54,211 nucleotides of DNA, taken from contig NZ_JAEMHW010000006.1 in NCBI RefSeq assembly GCF_016461705.1, forward strand, positions 1 through 54,211. Reading direction: 5' to 3'. The notes below the pieces were generated by a model. It made no database searches. It was not told the origin of the DNA and worked only from the letters and a program-made list of their open reading frames with translations. This document shows, in pieces, positions 19,910-27,942 of this stretch. This stretch comes from Streptococcus vicugnae. Its GTDB lineage: Bacteria > Bacillota > Bacilli > Lactobacillales > Streptococcaceae. Position numbers and translations under genes: made by a program. Position 1 is the stretch's first letter; the number at the start of each line of letters is the position of its first letter.

Positions 19910-20791
19910 ATGGCAATCGTTTCAGCGGAAAAATTTATCAAAGCTGCCCGTGAAAACGGATATGCGGTTGGTGGATTTAACACAAACAACCTTGAATGGA
20001 CTCAAGCAATCTTGCGTGCAGCAGAAGCTAAAAAAGCTCCAATTCTTATCCAAACTTCTATGGGTGCTGCAAAATACATGGGTGGTTACAAACTTTGTAA
20101 AACACTTATCGAAAACCTTGTAGAATCAATGGGTATCACTGTACCAGTTGCTATTCACCTTGATCACGGTCACTTTGAAGATGCATTGGAATGTATCGAA
20201 GTTGGTTACACTTCAGTTATGTTCGACGGTTCACACCTTCCACTTGAAGAAAACCTTGAAAAAGCTAAAGAAGTTGTAGCTAAAGCTCACGCTAAAGGCG
20301 TTTCAGTTGAAGCTGAAGTTGGTACTATCGGTGGTGAAGAAGACGGTATCGTTGGTGACGGCGAACTTGCTCCAATCGAAGATGCTAAAGCTATGGTTGC
20401 TACAGGAATCGACTTCCTTGCAGCAGGTATCGGTAACATCCACGGTCCATACCCAGCAAACTGGAAAGGTCTTCACCTTGATCACCTTGAAAAATTAACT
20501 GCTGCTGTTCCAGGATTCCCAATCGTATTGCACGGTGGATCAGGTATCCCTGACGATCAAATTCAAGCAGCTATCAAACTTGGTGTAGCTAAAGTTAACG
20601 TTAACACTGAATGCCAAATCGCATTCGCTAAAGCTACTCGTAAATTTGTTGCTGAATACGAAGCAAACGAAGAAGAATACGATAAGAAAAAACTCTTCGA
20701 CCCACGTAAATTCTTGAAACCAGGTTTCGAAGCTATTACTGAAGCTGTTGAAGAACGTATCGACGTATTTGGTTCAGCTAACAAAGCTTAA
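19910..20791 (+). CDS. fba: Class II fructose-1,6-bisphosphate aldolase
   Basis: A 293-residue zinc aldolase that cleaves fructose-1,6-bisphosphate to DHAP and glyceraldehyde-3-phosphate in glycolysis. The motif HLDHGH at 83-88 holds the catalytic Asp85 and zinc-ligand His86. GxGNIHGPYP and VLHGGSGIPDDQ provide the further zinc and phosphate ligands. The length is that of the streptococcal enzyme. Codon bias is extreme, in keeping with one of the most abundant proteins. Single gene with its own promoter and terminator. Confidence 0.98.
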   Translation: MAIVSAEKFIKAARENGYAVGGFNTNNLEWTQAILRAAEAKKAPILIQTSMGAAKYMGGYKLCKTLIENLVESMGITVPVAIHLDHGHFEDALECIEVGYTSVMFDGSHLPLEENLEKAKEVVAKAHAKGVSVEAEVGTIGGEEDGIVGDGELAPIEDAKAMVATGIDFLAAGIGNIHGPYPANWKGLHLDHLEKLTAAVPGFPIVLHGGSGIPDDQIQAAIKLGVAKVNVNTECQIAFAKATRKFVAEYEANEEEYDKKKLFDPRKFLKPGFEAITEAVEERIDVFGSANKA

Positions 20792-20809
20792 TCAGACTTC
20801 GTTTCGTTG

Positions 20810-20838
20810 AAAAAACTTCCCTTTTGGGAAGTTTTTTT
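20810..20838 (+). terminator. Terminator after fba
   Basis: 12-bp stem AAAAAACTTCCC/GGGAAGTTTTTT with TTTT loop. Confidence 0.94.
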
Positions 20839-20877
20839 GTGCTCTCGATACATTTTATAGGAGAATTAACTCTTTTG

Positions 20878-20905
20878 TTGACATTTTTTTAGTGAGTGCT
20901 ATAAT
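20878..20905 (+). promoter_or_regulatory. tRNA-Thr promoter
   Basis: TTGACA, a 16-bp spacer, TATAAT, ten bases before the tRNA. Confidence 0.92.
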
Positions 20906-20915
20906 GAACCTGTTA

Positions 20916-20988
20916 GCCGATTTAGCTCAGTCGGTAGAGCAACGCACTCGTAACGCGTAGGTCGTAGGTTCAATTCCTGCAATCGGCA
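20916..20988 (+). tRNA. tRNA-Thr (anticodon CGT)
   Basis: 73 bases: acceptor GCCGATT/AATCGGC with A discriminator, D arm AGCTCAGTCGGTAGAGC, anticodon loop CTCGTAA (CGT, reads ACG), T arm AGGTTCAATTCCT. CCA is not encoded. The closing pair of the anticodon stem is A-C mismatched. Confidence 0.94.
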
Positions 20989-20996
20989 GAAGAGGT

Positions 20997-21020
20997 AAAA
21001 AAGTCCCGATGGGGCTTTTT
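20997..21020 (+). terminator. Terminator after tRNA-Thr
   Basis: AGTCCC/GGGGCT stem with GAT loop between an A-run and T5. Confidence 0.88.
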
Positions 21021-21079
21021 ATTTTTGGAAAATAGAGAGCTTTTTCTAAAAATATTTTAATGATTATTGGCTAAAAAGC

Positions 21080-21108
21080 TTGCTAAAATATGGTCAATAT
21101 GTTATCAT
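21080..21108 (+). promoter_or_regulatory. rpmB promoter
   Basis: TTGCTA, a 17-bp spacer ending in TG-T, then TATCAT. A small hairpin GGTGT/ACACC lies in the 50-base leader near 21120-21134, possibly for autoregulation (inference). Confidence 0.6.
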
Positions 21109-21162
21109 TTTATGGTATGTGGTGTAAAACACCTATAATCTAAGTAGGAGGACGCAGATAAA

Positions 21163-21351
21163 ATGGCTAAAGTTTGTTATTTCACAGGTCGTAAGACTGT
21201 ATCAGGAAACAACCGTTCACACGCAATGAACAAAACAAAACGTGCAGTTAAACCAAATCTTCAAAAAGTTACTATTCTTGTAGATGGAAAACCTAAAAAA
21301 GTTTGGGCATCAGCTCGTGCGCTTAAATCTGGTAAAGTTGAACGCGTATAA
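21163..21351 (+). CDS. rpmB: 50S ribosomal protein L28
   Basis: A 62-residue basic ribosomal protein: [22 protein letters not shown] is the conserved start and the C-terminus is [15 protein letters not shown]. Usual length for Gram-positive L28; the single N-terminal Cys without a CxxC set marks the zinc-free form. AGGAGG precedes the ATG. Monocistronic with a compact terminator. Confidence 0.97.
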   Translation: MAKVCYFTGRKTVSGNNRSHAMNKTKRAVKPNLQKVTILVDGKPKKVWASARALKSGKVERV

Positions 21352-21354
21352 AAT

Positions 21355-21374
21355 AAAAGCCGAAAGGCTTTTTT
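21355..21374 (+). terminator. Terminator after rpmB
   Basis: AAAAGCC-GAAA-GGCTTTT with GNRA-type loop and T6. Confidence 0.9.
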
Positions 21375-21407
21375 CTTTGTTTTGTAGCCGGTAATTTTCC
21401 ATAATTT

Positions 21408-21436
21408 TTTACAATACGGCTAATATATGGTAAAAT
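21408..21436 (+). promoter_or_regulatory. yloU-fakA promoter
   Basis: TTTACA, a 17-bp spacer ending TG-G, then TAAAAT. Confidence 0.8.
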
Positions 21437-21466
21437 AAACTGATAAAAACTTTTGAGGTAGTAAAT

Positions 21467-21832
21467 ATGACTGTGAAAATTAATACAAAAGATGGCCAAA
21501 TTGAGTTATCTGACGACGTAATTGCAACTGTTGTTGGTGGTTCAGCAACAGAAATTTTTGGTGTTGTTGGTATGGCAAGTAAGAGTGCTCTTAAGGATAA
21601 TTTTCAAGCGCTTCTGCGTAAAGAAAACTACGCAAAAGGTGTTGTTGTCAAATCAACAGAAAGTGGTATTTCAGTCGATGTTTACACTGTAATGTCATAT
21701 GGTGTTAAAATTTCTGAGGTATCAAAAAACATTCAAGAACGTGTCAAGTTCAACCTCGAAAATCAACTTGGCCTTTCAGCAGACATGGTGAATGTTTACG
21801 TACAAAATATTAAAGTTGTAGGAGAAGATTAG
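21467..21832 (+). CDS. Asp23/Gls24 family protein (YloU-like)
   Basis: A 121-residue small acidic-basic protein of the Asp23/Gls24 family, usually a membrane-peripheral stress protein of unknown mechanism. The DVYTVMSYGVKISEVSKNIQERV segment is the family core. Its stop TAG overlaps the GTG start of fakA, a pairing fixed in Firmicutes, which suggests a link to fatty-acid kinase function or membrane homeostasis (inference). TTGAGGTAG precedes the ATG. Confidence 0.92.
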   Translation: MTVKINTKDGQIELSDDVIATVVGGSATEIFGVVGMASKSALKDNFQALLRKENYAKGVVVKSTESGISVDVYTVMSYGVKISEVSKNIQERVKFNLENQLGLSADMVNVYVQNIKVVGED

Positions 21833-23496
21833 TGTCAAATATTACAACAAGTTTATTCCAAGAAATGGTTCAAGCTGCTAGCACCCGTCTTGGAAATCAA
21901 GCAGAATATGTAAACTCCCTTAACGTTTTCCCTGTACCAGATGGTGATACAGGAACTAACATGGGAATGACAATTGAAAATGGTGCCAAAGAAGTTGCAG
22001 ATAAACCTGCATCTACTGTTGGAGAAGTTGGACAAATCCTTTCAAAAGGTCTTTTGATGGGAGCACGTGGTAACTCAGGTGTTATTACATCTCAATTATT
22101 CCGTGGATTTAGTCAAGCAATCAAAGATAAAGAAGAATTGACTGGTAAAGATCTTGCTCATGCTTTCCAATCAGGTGTTGAAGTAGCCTATAAAGCTGTT
22201 ATGAAACCTGTAGAAGGTACTATTTTGACTGTTTCTCGTGGTGCTGCTACAGCTGCGCTTAAAAAAGCTGAAGAAACTGATGATGCTGTTGAAGTTATGC
22301 GCGCAGCACTTGATGGAGCCAAAGGCGCATTGGCTAAAACACCAGAAATGCTTCCTGTTTTGAAAGAAGTTGGTGTTGTTGACTCAGGTGGTCAAGGTTT
22401 GGTCTTCATCTACGAAGGTTTCTTGGCTGCATTGACTGGTGAATACATTGCTTCTGAAGACTTTAAAGCAACTCCAGCAGTTATGACTGAAATGATTAAC
22501 GCTGAACACCACAAATCAGTAGCAGAACACGTTGCAACTGAAGATATCAAGTATGGTTACTGTACAGAAATCATGGTTGCTCTTAAACAAGGTCCTACTT
22601 ACGTTAAAGAATTCAACTATGAAGAGTTCCAAGGCTTTTTGAGTGGTTTAGGTGATTCTCTTATCTTAGTAAACGATGATGAAATTGCTAAAGTTCACGT
22701 CCATACAGAAGATCCAGGTCTTGTCCTTCAAGAGGGTCTTAAGTACGGTGCTCTTAAAAAAGTTAAAGTTGATAACATGCGTAACCAACACGATGCTGTT
22801 CTTGAGAAAACTCAAGCAGCACCTGTTAGCCAAGAAGAAAAAGACTTCGCTATCGTGGCAGTATGTGCTGGTGACGGATTAGCTGATATCTTTAAGTCAC
22901 AAGGTGTTGACTACGTTATCTCAGGTGGTCAAACAATGAATCCATCTACAGAAGATATCGTTAAAGCAATTGATGCTGTTAACGCTAAAAATGTTATCAT
23001 CTTGCCAAATAACAAAAATATCTTTATGGCTGCACAATCAGCAGCAGAAGTGTCTGAAGTTCCAGCCGCAGTTGTTGAAACACGTACTGTACCTCAAGGA
23101 TTTACAAGTTTGTTAGCTTTCAACCCAACACAATCATTGGAAGAAAATGTTAAAGCTATGACGGCTAGCCTTTCTGATGTTGTTAGTGGTAGTGTGACAC
23201 TTGCTGTTCGTGATACTTCTATCGACGGTCTTGAAATCCACAAAGATGACAACCTTGGTATGGTTGATGGTAAAATCGTGGTTTCAAACCCTGATATGAC
23301 AGCTACTTTGAAAGAAACATTCGCGAAAATGATCGATGAAGATAGCGAAATTATCACTATCTATGTTGGTGAAGAAGGAAGTCAAGAATTGGCTGAAGAA
23401 ATGGCTGATTACCTTGAATCAACTTACGAAGATGTTGAAGTTGAAATTCACGACGGTAAACAACCAGTTTATCCATACTTGATGAGTGTTGAATAA
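21832..23496 (+). CDS. fakA: Fatty acid kinase catalytic subunit FakA (DAK2/DegV-like)
   Basis: A 554-residue ATP-binding subunit that phosphorylates fatty acids held by FakB (DegV family) proteins for entry into phospholipid synthesis. The N-terminal DAK2 domain (about 5-200) has NVFPVPDGDTGTNMGMT, whose aspartates bind Mg-ATP, and GARGNSGVITSQLFRG. A middle domain and the C-terminal DegV-like part follow, with GDGLADIF and ILPNNKN. GTG start shared with the yloU stop. FakB partners are not in the window. Confidence 0.95.
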   Translation: MSNITTSLFQEMVQAASTRLGNQAEYVNSLNVFPVPDGDTGTNMGMTIENGAKEVADKPASTVGEVGQILSKGLLMGARGNSGVITSQLFRGFSQAIKDKEELTGKDLAHAFQSGVEVAYKAVMKPVEGTILTVSRGAATAALKKAEETDDAVEVMRAALDGAKGALAKTPEMLPVLKEVGVVDSGGQGLVFIYEGFLAALTGEYIASEDFKATPAVMTEMINAEHHKSVAEHVATEDIKYGYCTEIMVALKQGPTYVKEFNYEEFQGFLSGLGDSLILVNDDEIAKVHVHTEDPGLVLQEGLKYGALKKVKVDNMRNQHDAVLEKTQAAPVSQEEKDFAIVAVCAGDGLADIFKSQGVDYVISGGQTMNPSTEDIVKAIDAVNAKNVIILPNNKNIFMAAQSAAEVSEVPAAVVETRTVPQGFTSLLAFNPTQSLEENVKAMTASLSDVVSGSVTLAVRDTSIDGLEIHKDDNLGMVDGKIVVSNPDMTATLKETFAKMIDEDSEIITIYVGEEGSQELAEEMADYLESTYEDVEVEIHDGKQPVYPYLMSVE

Positions 23497-23517
23497 TATA
23501 GTATTTAATAAAAGATA

Positions 23518-23547
23518 AAAGAAAGCATTTCGGTGCTTTCTTTTTTT
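23518..23547 (+). terminator. Terminator after fakA
   Basis: AAAGAAAGCA/TGCTTTCTTT with a six-base loop and T7 tail. Confidence 0.92.
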
Positions 23548-23633
23548 GTGTTTTTGAAATATTCATATTTGAAAAAAACTGTAGATATAGTTTTACTGTG
23601 TTATGATTATTGAAAGAAGTTGAGGTAGTAAAA

Positions 23634-23765
23634 TTGAAATTAAAGCAGATAAAAAGTAGTTCTAAAAGGTAGTTAAGTGAATTGAATAATTTCTTTGATG
23701 ATTTATAGTCAAGAGTTTATTCTGAACTACTAAAAATTGAGTCAGATGAACAGACGAATTTTTAA
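23634..23765 (+). pseudogene. Decayed short ORF with two in-frame TAG stops
   Basis: Behind GAGGT, a TTG opens a frame that reads through 43 codons with only two interruptions, TAG at 23670-23672 and TAG at 23706-23708, before TAA at 23763-23765. The three pieces (KLKQIKSSSKR, LSELNNFFDDL, SRVYSELLKIESDEQTNF) look like one helical, charged peptide. I do not recognise the family. It lies 30 bases before a broken MFS gene, so both may be parts of the same decaying module. Confidence 0.4.
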
Positions 23766-23795
23766 TTTGATTAATAGAATAAATATAGGAAATTT

Positions 23796-25017
23796 ATGCG
23801 ATATTTTTTTAAAAATAATAAACTTTTTTCACGTTTAGTGGGCATAAACTTGCTTTCAAAAGTTGGGGATAGATTATTTTATACAGCTATGTTAACTATA
23901 GCAGCTTCCTTGAAAGATGCTAGTTTAGCTGTTATGGTTGTGTCAGCTTCAGAAACTCTTCCAATTTTGATTAGTCTATTTTTAGGTCCTATTGCTGATA
24001 AGCAAGAACAGAAATTGCGTCAGTTAGTATCAAGTTCACTTTTTAGAGTATTGATGTACCTTGGTATTGCTTTTATTTTTAGATACCCACCGACCGTAAT
24101 GTTAATTTTTTTAGCAGCGTTTTTTAATCTGTTATCAGATGTTAGCGGAAATTATTCAACGGCGTTATTCTCACCTTTTACCAAGACTTTGGTAAAACCA
24201 GAAAATATGCAGGAGGCACAAGGACTTGTTAGTTTAGGAACGCAACTTGTAACGATTTTATCTACTTTTATTGGTGCTTCTTTGTTATTAGTTTTTAGTG
24301 AATCTTCTTTAGCTGCGACAAATGCTATAGTTTTTTTAATAGTTGCTATATTTTATTGGATGATTCATCCACAACTTAAGATGTACGAGAGCAATATGAC
24401 GATCTCCAAGGAAAAAAATGCTTTTCGGGTTGTTAAGGAGAATTTTAAATCATTTTTGACTGACCATGTATTTTTTATCAATTTGGTTCAGTTAGCAATG
24501 TTAAATGGTTTTTTTGGTGGTTTAACACCATTATTTGCCTTATTTATCAAAGAAAATTGTGAGCTTGCAACTCTAAGTAAGCCTTTAAAGATTTCAATTT
24601 TGTCGGGAATCATCATATTTTTTATGATTATAGGAAATGGTTTAGCAAATAAGATATTCAAAAAGCAATCTATTTTTATTATTAATATCTTGGCTGATTT
24701 AGCGATTTTATTAGTTGGACTTGGGTTTGTAATGAATAGTATTTGGATAATTTGGGGTGGAAATGCTTTTCTTGCTTTTTTATTAGGTATAGTTTCGCCT
24801 CGCTTTTCAGCGGATGTTGTGAATTGATATCCTGTTGAAAGAATTGGGGGGGATAGTGACTAGCGTTAACTCTCTTTTAGTATTAGCTCCTCCAGTTACA
24901 AGTTTAATATTTCCAACTCTATCAACTATTAATATTCACCTAGCTTATATTGGATTATTGGCATATGCTGTTTTACTTATTTTATTTAGTATGTTTATTT
25001 ATAAAAAGAAGTCTTAA
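23796..25017 (+). pseudogene. MFS exporter, interrupted by a stop and a frameshift
   Basis: The first 343 codons encode about ten transmembrane segments of a major facilitator permease (early motif LSKVGDRLFYTAML; a PIADKQEQKLRQ loop like MFS motif A). The frame stops at TGA 24825-24827 (…FSADVVN*). After it, YPVERIGG continues in frame into a G7 tract at 24846-24852; dropping one G restores IVTSVNSLL and the last helices to IYKKKS and TAA at 25015-25017. Two lesions, a nonsense codon and a +1 G, therefore separate the C-terminal ~65 residues. Drug or peptide efflux is the likely ancestral role. It is convergent with the Rgg gene. Confidence 0.85.
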
Positions 25018-25039
25018 CATTTCAAGACTTCTTTTTATA
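25000..25039. terminator. Bidirectional terminator inside two convergent C-termini
   Basis: A perfect 16-bp stem TATAAAAAGAAGTCTT/AAGACTTCTTTTTATA with an 8-base loop. Each arm encodes the last residues YKKKS of one of the two convergent genes. Confidence 0.9.
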
Positions 25040-25894
25040 AAGTAATAATTGAAGATTTTCTTCAAGAAAATCTGCTATTTCTATGTAACCAAAATTTTTA
25101 AGGGAAAAAATATAGTTTTCTATGTTTTTGATATTATTTTCTCCTTCTTGGTAATTAAGCACCATTCTTAGAAACATAAGAATAGTTTTTACAAACATAT
25201 CTTGAGAGTCTAATAATTTTTCAAGCTGGATAATGAAGTAATTAGCGTCACAGAATAATTGTCTTTCTAGTAGTGTAAAAATAATATTTAAATGTACGAG
25301 CTGTGCTCGATGTCTGTTGTTTGGAATGGATAAATAAATAGATTCTCTCTTAGTGAATGCTTTAGCAAGGAAGATAAGATCTTCATCTGATAAGATTTGT
25401 AAAGTGTTACCGAAGATAAAGAGTTCATACTCTGTCCATTCTTCGATACTATAAAGATAAGTTGTGATTAATTCTGCGTCTTTTTTTGATATGAAGTAAT
25501 CTTGGTTTAAATTGTGAATAGCACAGTGGATAACTAATTTATTGAGCTGATTGTAGCTATCATTTGATTCAGTAAATTTATCATATGTGTATAAGATATT
25601 TTCAAGTCCTTTGATATCTTTTTTAGAATGATATTTTGCAACTTTTTGAGCAAGTTTAAAGAATGAAGAAGATTCATATTGGTGATAAGCTTGTTCAAAC
25701 TCAGCTAAACTCATGTGTATCGCAGAAATAGCAATTAATAATTTATCAGCTGACAGCATGGTTTGACCATTCTCAAATTTTGATAACTGTGATTGTGAGA
25801 GATGTTCATTAGCAATATCTTTCATTTTTAAGCCTCTAGCTAATCTAAGATCACGAAATAGTTCTCCCAATTCAAAGTTATTTAACTGACTCAA
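25022..25894 (-). CDS. Rgg/GadR/MutR-family transcriptional regulator
   Basis: A 290-residue Rgg-type regulator. The N-terminal XRE helix-turn-helix is at about residues 8-62 (LGELFRDLRLARGLKMKDIA...LSQSQLSKFENGQ); the rest is an all-helical C-terminal repeat domain that in this family binds short hydrophobic pheromones or acts without ligand. The start is TTG at 25894, set by AAGGAG six bases upstream; there is no ATG in range. No convincing SHP-like peptide gene is adjacent. Its natural target may have been the now broken MFS gene, or its own promoter (inference). The region is AT-rich compared with its neighbours, so it may have been acquired. Confidence 0.9.
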   Translation of the reverse strand: MSQLNNFELGELFRDLRLARGLKMKDIANEHLSQSQLSKFENGQTMLSADKLLIAISAIHMSLAEFEQAYHQYESSSFFKLAQKVAKYHSKKDIKGLENILYTYDKFTESNDSYNQLNKLVIHCAIHNLNQDYFISKKDAELITTYLYSIEEWTEYELFIFGNTLQILSDEDLIFLAKAFTKRESIYLSIPNNRHRAQLVHLNIIFTLLERQLFCDANYFIIQLEKLLDSQDMFVKTILMFLRMVLNYQEGENNIKNIENYIFSLKNFGYIEIADFLEENLQLLLYKKKS

Positions 25895-25932
25895 TATTAT
25901 CTCCTTACACTTATGACTTCATATTTATTTAT

Positions 25933-25961
25933 ATTTTAGCAGAAAAAAATCTTTTCTCCAA
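25933..25961 (-). promoter_or_regulatory. rgg promoter
   Basis: On the minus strand: TTGGAG (25956-25961), a 17-bp spacer, extended -10 TGC-TAAAAT (25933-25938). Confidence 0.75.
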
Positions 25962-25963
25962 GG

Positions 25964-25983
25964 AATGTTGATATATCAATATT
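25964..25983. promoter_or_regulatory. 20-bp inverted repeat upstream of rgg
   Basis: TTGATATATCAA is a perfect palindrome and the dyad extends to 20 bp with one mismatched pair. It adjoins the rgg -35 and lies about 50 bp ahead of the ilvD -35, so it is a good operator candidate for either gene. Confidence 0.55.
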
Positions 25984-26011
25984 CAATAGAAAGAAAATTG
26001 TTAACTAACAA

Positions 26012-26057
26012 AATTTTCTGAAAATTATCTTGACTTTATTTTATAAAGTGTTAACAT
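26012..26057 (+). promoter_or_regulatory. ilvD promoter with perfect CodY box
   Basis: AATTTTCTGAAAATT at 26012-26026 equals the CodY consensus. It ends three bases before the -35 TTGACT (26030-26035); the -10 is TAACAT (26052-26057), 16-bp spacer. Repression by CodY with isoleucine/GTP is predicted. Confidence 0.9.
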
Positions 26058-26090
26058 GGAGTGTAAGATTTAATTGATAGGAGAAAACAG

Positions 26091-27812
26091 ATGAGAAGTG
26101 ACATGATTAAGGTAGGTGTGGATAAAGCACCAGCCCGTGGTCTTCTTTATGCAACCGGGCAAGTAAAATCTGCTAAAGACATGCAAAAACCATTTATCGC
26201 AATTTGTAATTCTTACATTGATATTGTTCCTGGACATGTTCATTTGCGTGAGTTGGCAGATGTCGCCAAGGAAGCTATCCGTGAAATGGGTGGTATTCCT
26301 TTTGAATTTAATACTATTGGTGTTGACGACGGAATTGCTATGGGGCATATTGGAATGCGTTATAGTCTTCCATCACGTGAAATCATTGCGGATGCTGCTG
26401 AAACAGTTATCAATGCGCATTGGTTTGACGGTGTTTTCTACATTCCTAACTGTGATAAAATTACGCCAGGGATGATTCTAGCTGCCCTTCGTACAAATGT
26501 TCCTGCAGTTTTCTGTTCAGGTGGACCAATGAAAGGTGGCGTTGATATGACTGGACATCAAGCGACTTTATCAAGCCTTTTTGAAGCGGTCGGAACATAT
26601 CAAGCTGGCGATATGTCAAAAACAGAATTAGATTATCTAGAACAAAATGCTTGCCCAACATGTGGTTCATGTGCAGGTATGTTTACAGCCAATTCTATGA
26701 ACTCTCTTATGGAAGTACTTGGTCTAGCTCTTCCAGGAAATGGTACTGTACTTGCTGTTTCTGATCAACGTCGTGAGTTGGTACGTCAAGCAGCAAAACA
26801 TTTGATGGACAACGTTAAAAATAATTTGCGTCCACGTGATATTATCACTAAAGAAGCAATCGATGATGCCTTTGCTCTTGATATGGCAATGGGTGGTTCA
26901 ACAAATACTGTTCTTCACACACTTGCTATTGCGCGTGAAGCTGGTATTGATTACAATTTGACAGATATTAACGAAATTGCTAAGAAGACACCATATCTTT
27001 CTAAAATTGCGCCATCAAGTGTTTACACAATGCATGATGTTCAAGAAGCTGGTGGTATTTCAGCAATCATCAACCAATTGATTAAAAAAGGTACAATCAA
27101 GGGTGATCGTATCACTGTAACTGGTAAAACATTGAAAGAAAATGTTGCAGGCGCTGAAATCAAGAATGAAGAAATCATTCATCCAATTGAAAGTCCTATT
27201 TCACCAGTAGGTGGTTTGTCTGTCCTTTACGGAAATATCGCTCAAGATGGTGCGGTTATCAAGGTTGGTGGAGTTGATCCATCCGTTAAAACTTTCCGTG
27301 GTAAAGCTATCTGCTGTGATTCACAAGATGAAGCACTTGAATTGATTGACAATGGTACTGTTAAAAAAGGTCATGTTGTTGTCATTCGTTACGAAGGTCC
27401 TCAAGGTGGTCCAGGCATGCCAGAAATGCTCGCACCAACTTCTAAAATCGTTGGACGTGGGCTTGGTAAAGATGTTGCCTTGATTACTGATGGTCGTTTC
27501 TCAGGAGCTACTCGTGGTATTGCCATTGGTCACGTTTCACCAGAAGCAGCAGAAGGTGGTAACATTGCCCTTATTGAAGATGGCGATGAAATTTATATTG
27601 ATTTAACAAATCGAACAATTGATTTGCTTGTGGATGATGCCACATTAGAAGAACGTCGTAAACATTTGAAACCATTTAAGTTAAAAATTTCAAGCGGTTG
27701 GTTGCGTCGTTACACAGCTTTTGCGTCATCAGCTAACTTTGGTGGTTCAATGATGACTCAAGAAGAGTTTGAAGAACGTAAAGCGGAACGCGAAAGCCAA
27801 GAAAAAGAATAA
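26091..27812 (+). CDS. ilvD: Dihydroxy-acid dehydratase
   Basis: A 573-residue Fe-S enzyme that dehydrates dihydroxy acids to the keto acid precursors of valine and isoleucine. Cysteine motifs for the cluster are visible: [13 protein letters not shown] and [17 protein letters not shown]. The C-terminal region contains [23 protein letters not shown] precedes the ATG. First gene of the ilv cluster under the CodY box. It depends on Fe-S assembly, which the suf operon 14 kb away can supply. Confidence 0.98.
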   Translation: MRSDMIKVGVDKAPARGLLYATGQVKSAKDMQKPFIAICNSYIDIVPGHVHLRELADVAKEAIREMGGIPFEFNTIGVDDGIAMGHIGMRYSLPSREIIADAAETVINAHWFDGVFYIPNCDKITPGMILAALRTNVPAVFCSGGPMKGGVDMTGHQATLSSLFEAVGTYQAGDMSKTELDYLEQNACPTCGSCAGMFTANSMNSLMEVLGLALPGNGTVLAVSDQRRELVRQAAKHLMDNVKNNLRPRDIITKEAIDDAFALDMAMGGSTNTVLHTLAIAREAGIDYNLTDINEIAKKTPYLSKIAPSSVYTMHDVQEAGGISAIINQLIKKGTIKGDRITVTGKTLKENVAGAEIKNEEIIHPIESPISPVGGLSVLYGNIAQDGAVIKVGGVDPSVKTFRGKAICCDSQDEALELIDNGTVKKGHVVVIRYEGPQGGPGMPEMLAPTSKIVGRGLGKDVALITDGRFSGATRGIAIGHVSPEAAEGGNIALIEDGDEIYIDLTNRTIDLLVDDATLEERRKHLKPFKLKISSGWLRRYTAFASSANFGGSMMTQEEFEERKAERESQEKE

Positions 27813-27826
27813 AGTAAATTATTTTT

Positions 27827-27854
27827 GAAAGTGTTCAAATAATTGTTCACTTTC
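27827..27854 (+). terminator. Hairpin between ilvD and ilvB
   Basis: GAAAGTG/CACTTTC closing a partly paired loop. The T-rich stretch starts only ten bases later, so termination is uncertain. Confidence 0.45.
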
Positions 27855-27856
27855 CC

Positions 27857-27884
27857 TTGCTTTATTTTTTTTAAATGTTATTAT
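27857..27884 (+). promoter_or_regulatory. ilvB promoter
   Basis: TTGCTT, a 16-bp spacer ending TG-T, then TATTAT. Confidence 0.55.
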
Positions 27885-27900
27885 AGTAACAAGCTGTTAG

Positions 27901-27915
27901 AATTTTTAGATAATT
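27901..27915. promoter_or_regulatory. CodY-like box before ilvB
   Basis: AATTTTTAGATAATT matches 13 of 15 CodY consensus positions and lies just after the predicted start site. No T-box or leucine/isoleucine leader peptide is visible, so CodY is the likeliest control. Confidence 0.6.
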
Positions 27916-27942
27916 CGGAATTTACATGAAAAGGAGGACTTT

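Noticed and set aside
24835..25017. A separate 60-residue gene at the end of the MFS gene
   Set aside because: It encodes the missing last membrane helices of the MFS protein, joined by removing one G from the G7 tract; it has no ribosome site.
25914..26020. SHP-type pheromone gene next to rgg (short frames at 25914 and 25966)
   Set aside because: Neither has proper ribosome-site spacing or the hydrophobic, acidic-ended composition of SHP precursors.
27816..27942. T-box or leader-peptide attenuator for ilvB
   Set aside because: No T-box core sequence, specifier stem or run of Leu/Ile/Val codons was seen; the hairpin present has no adjacent T-run.
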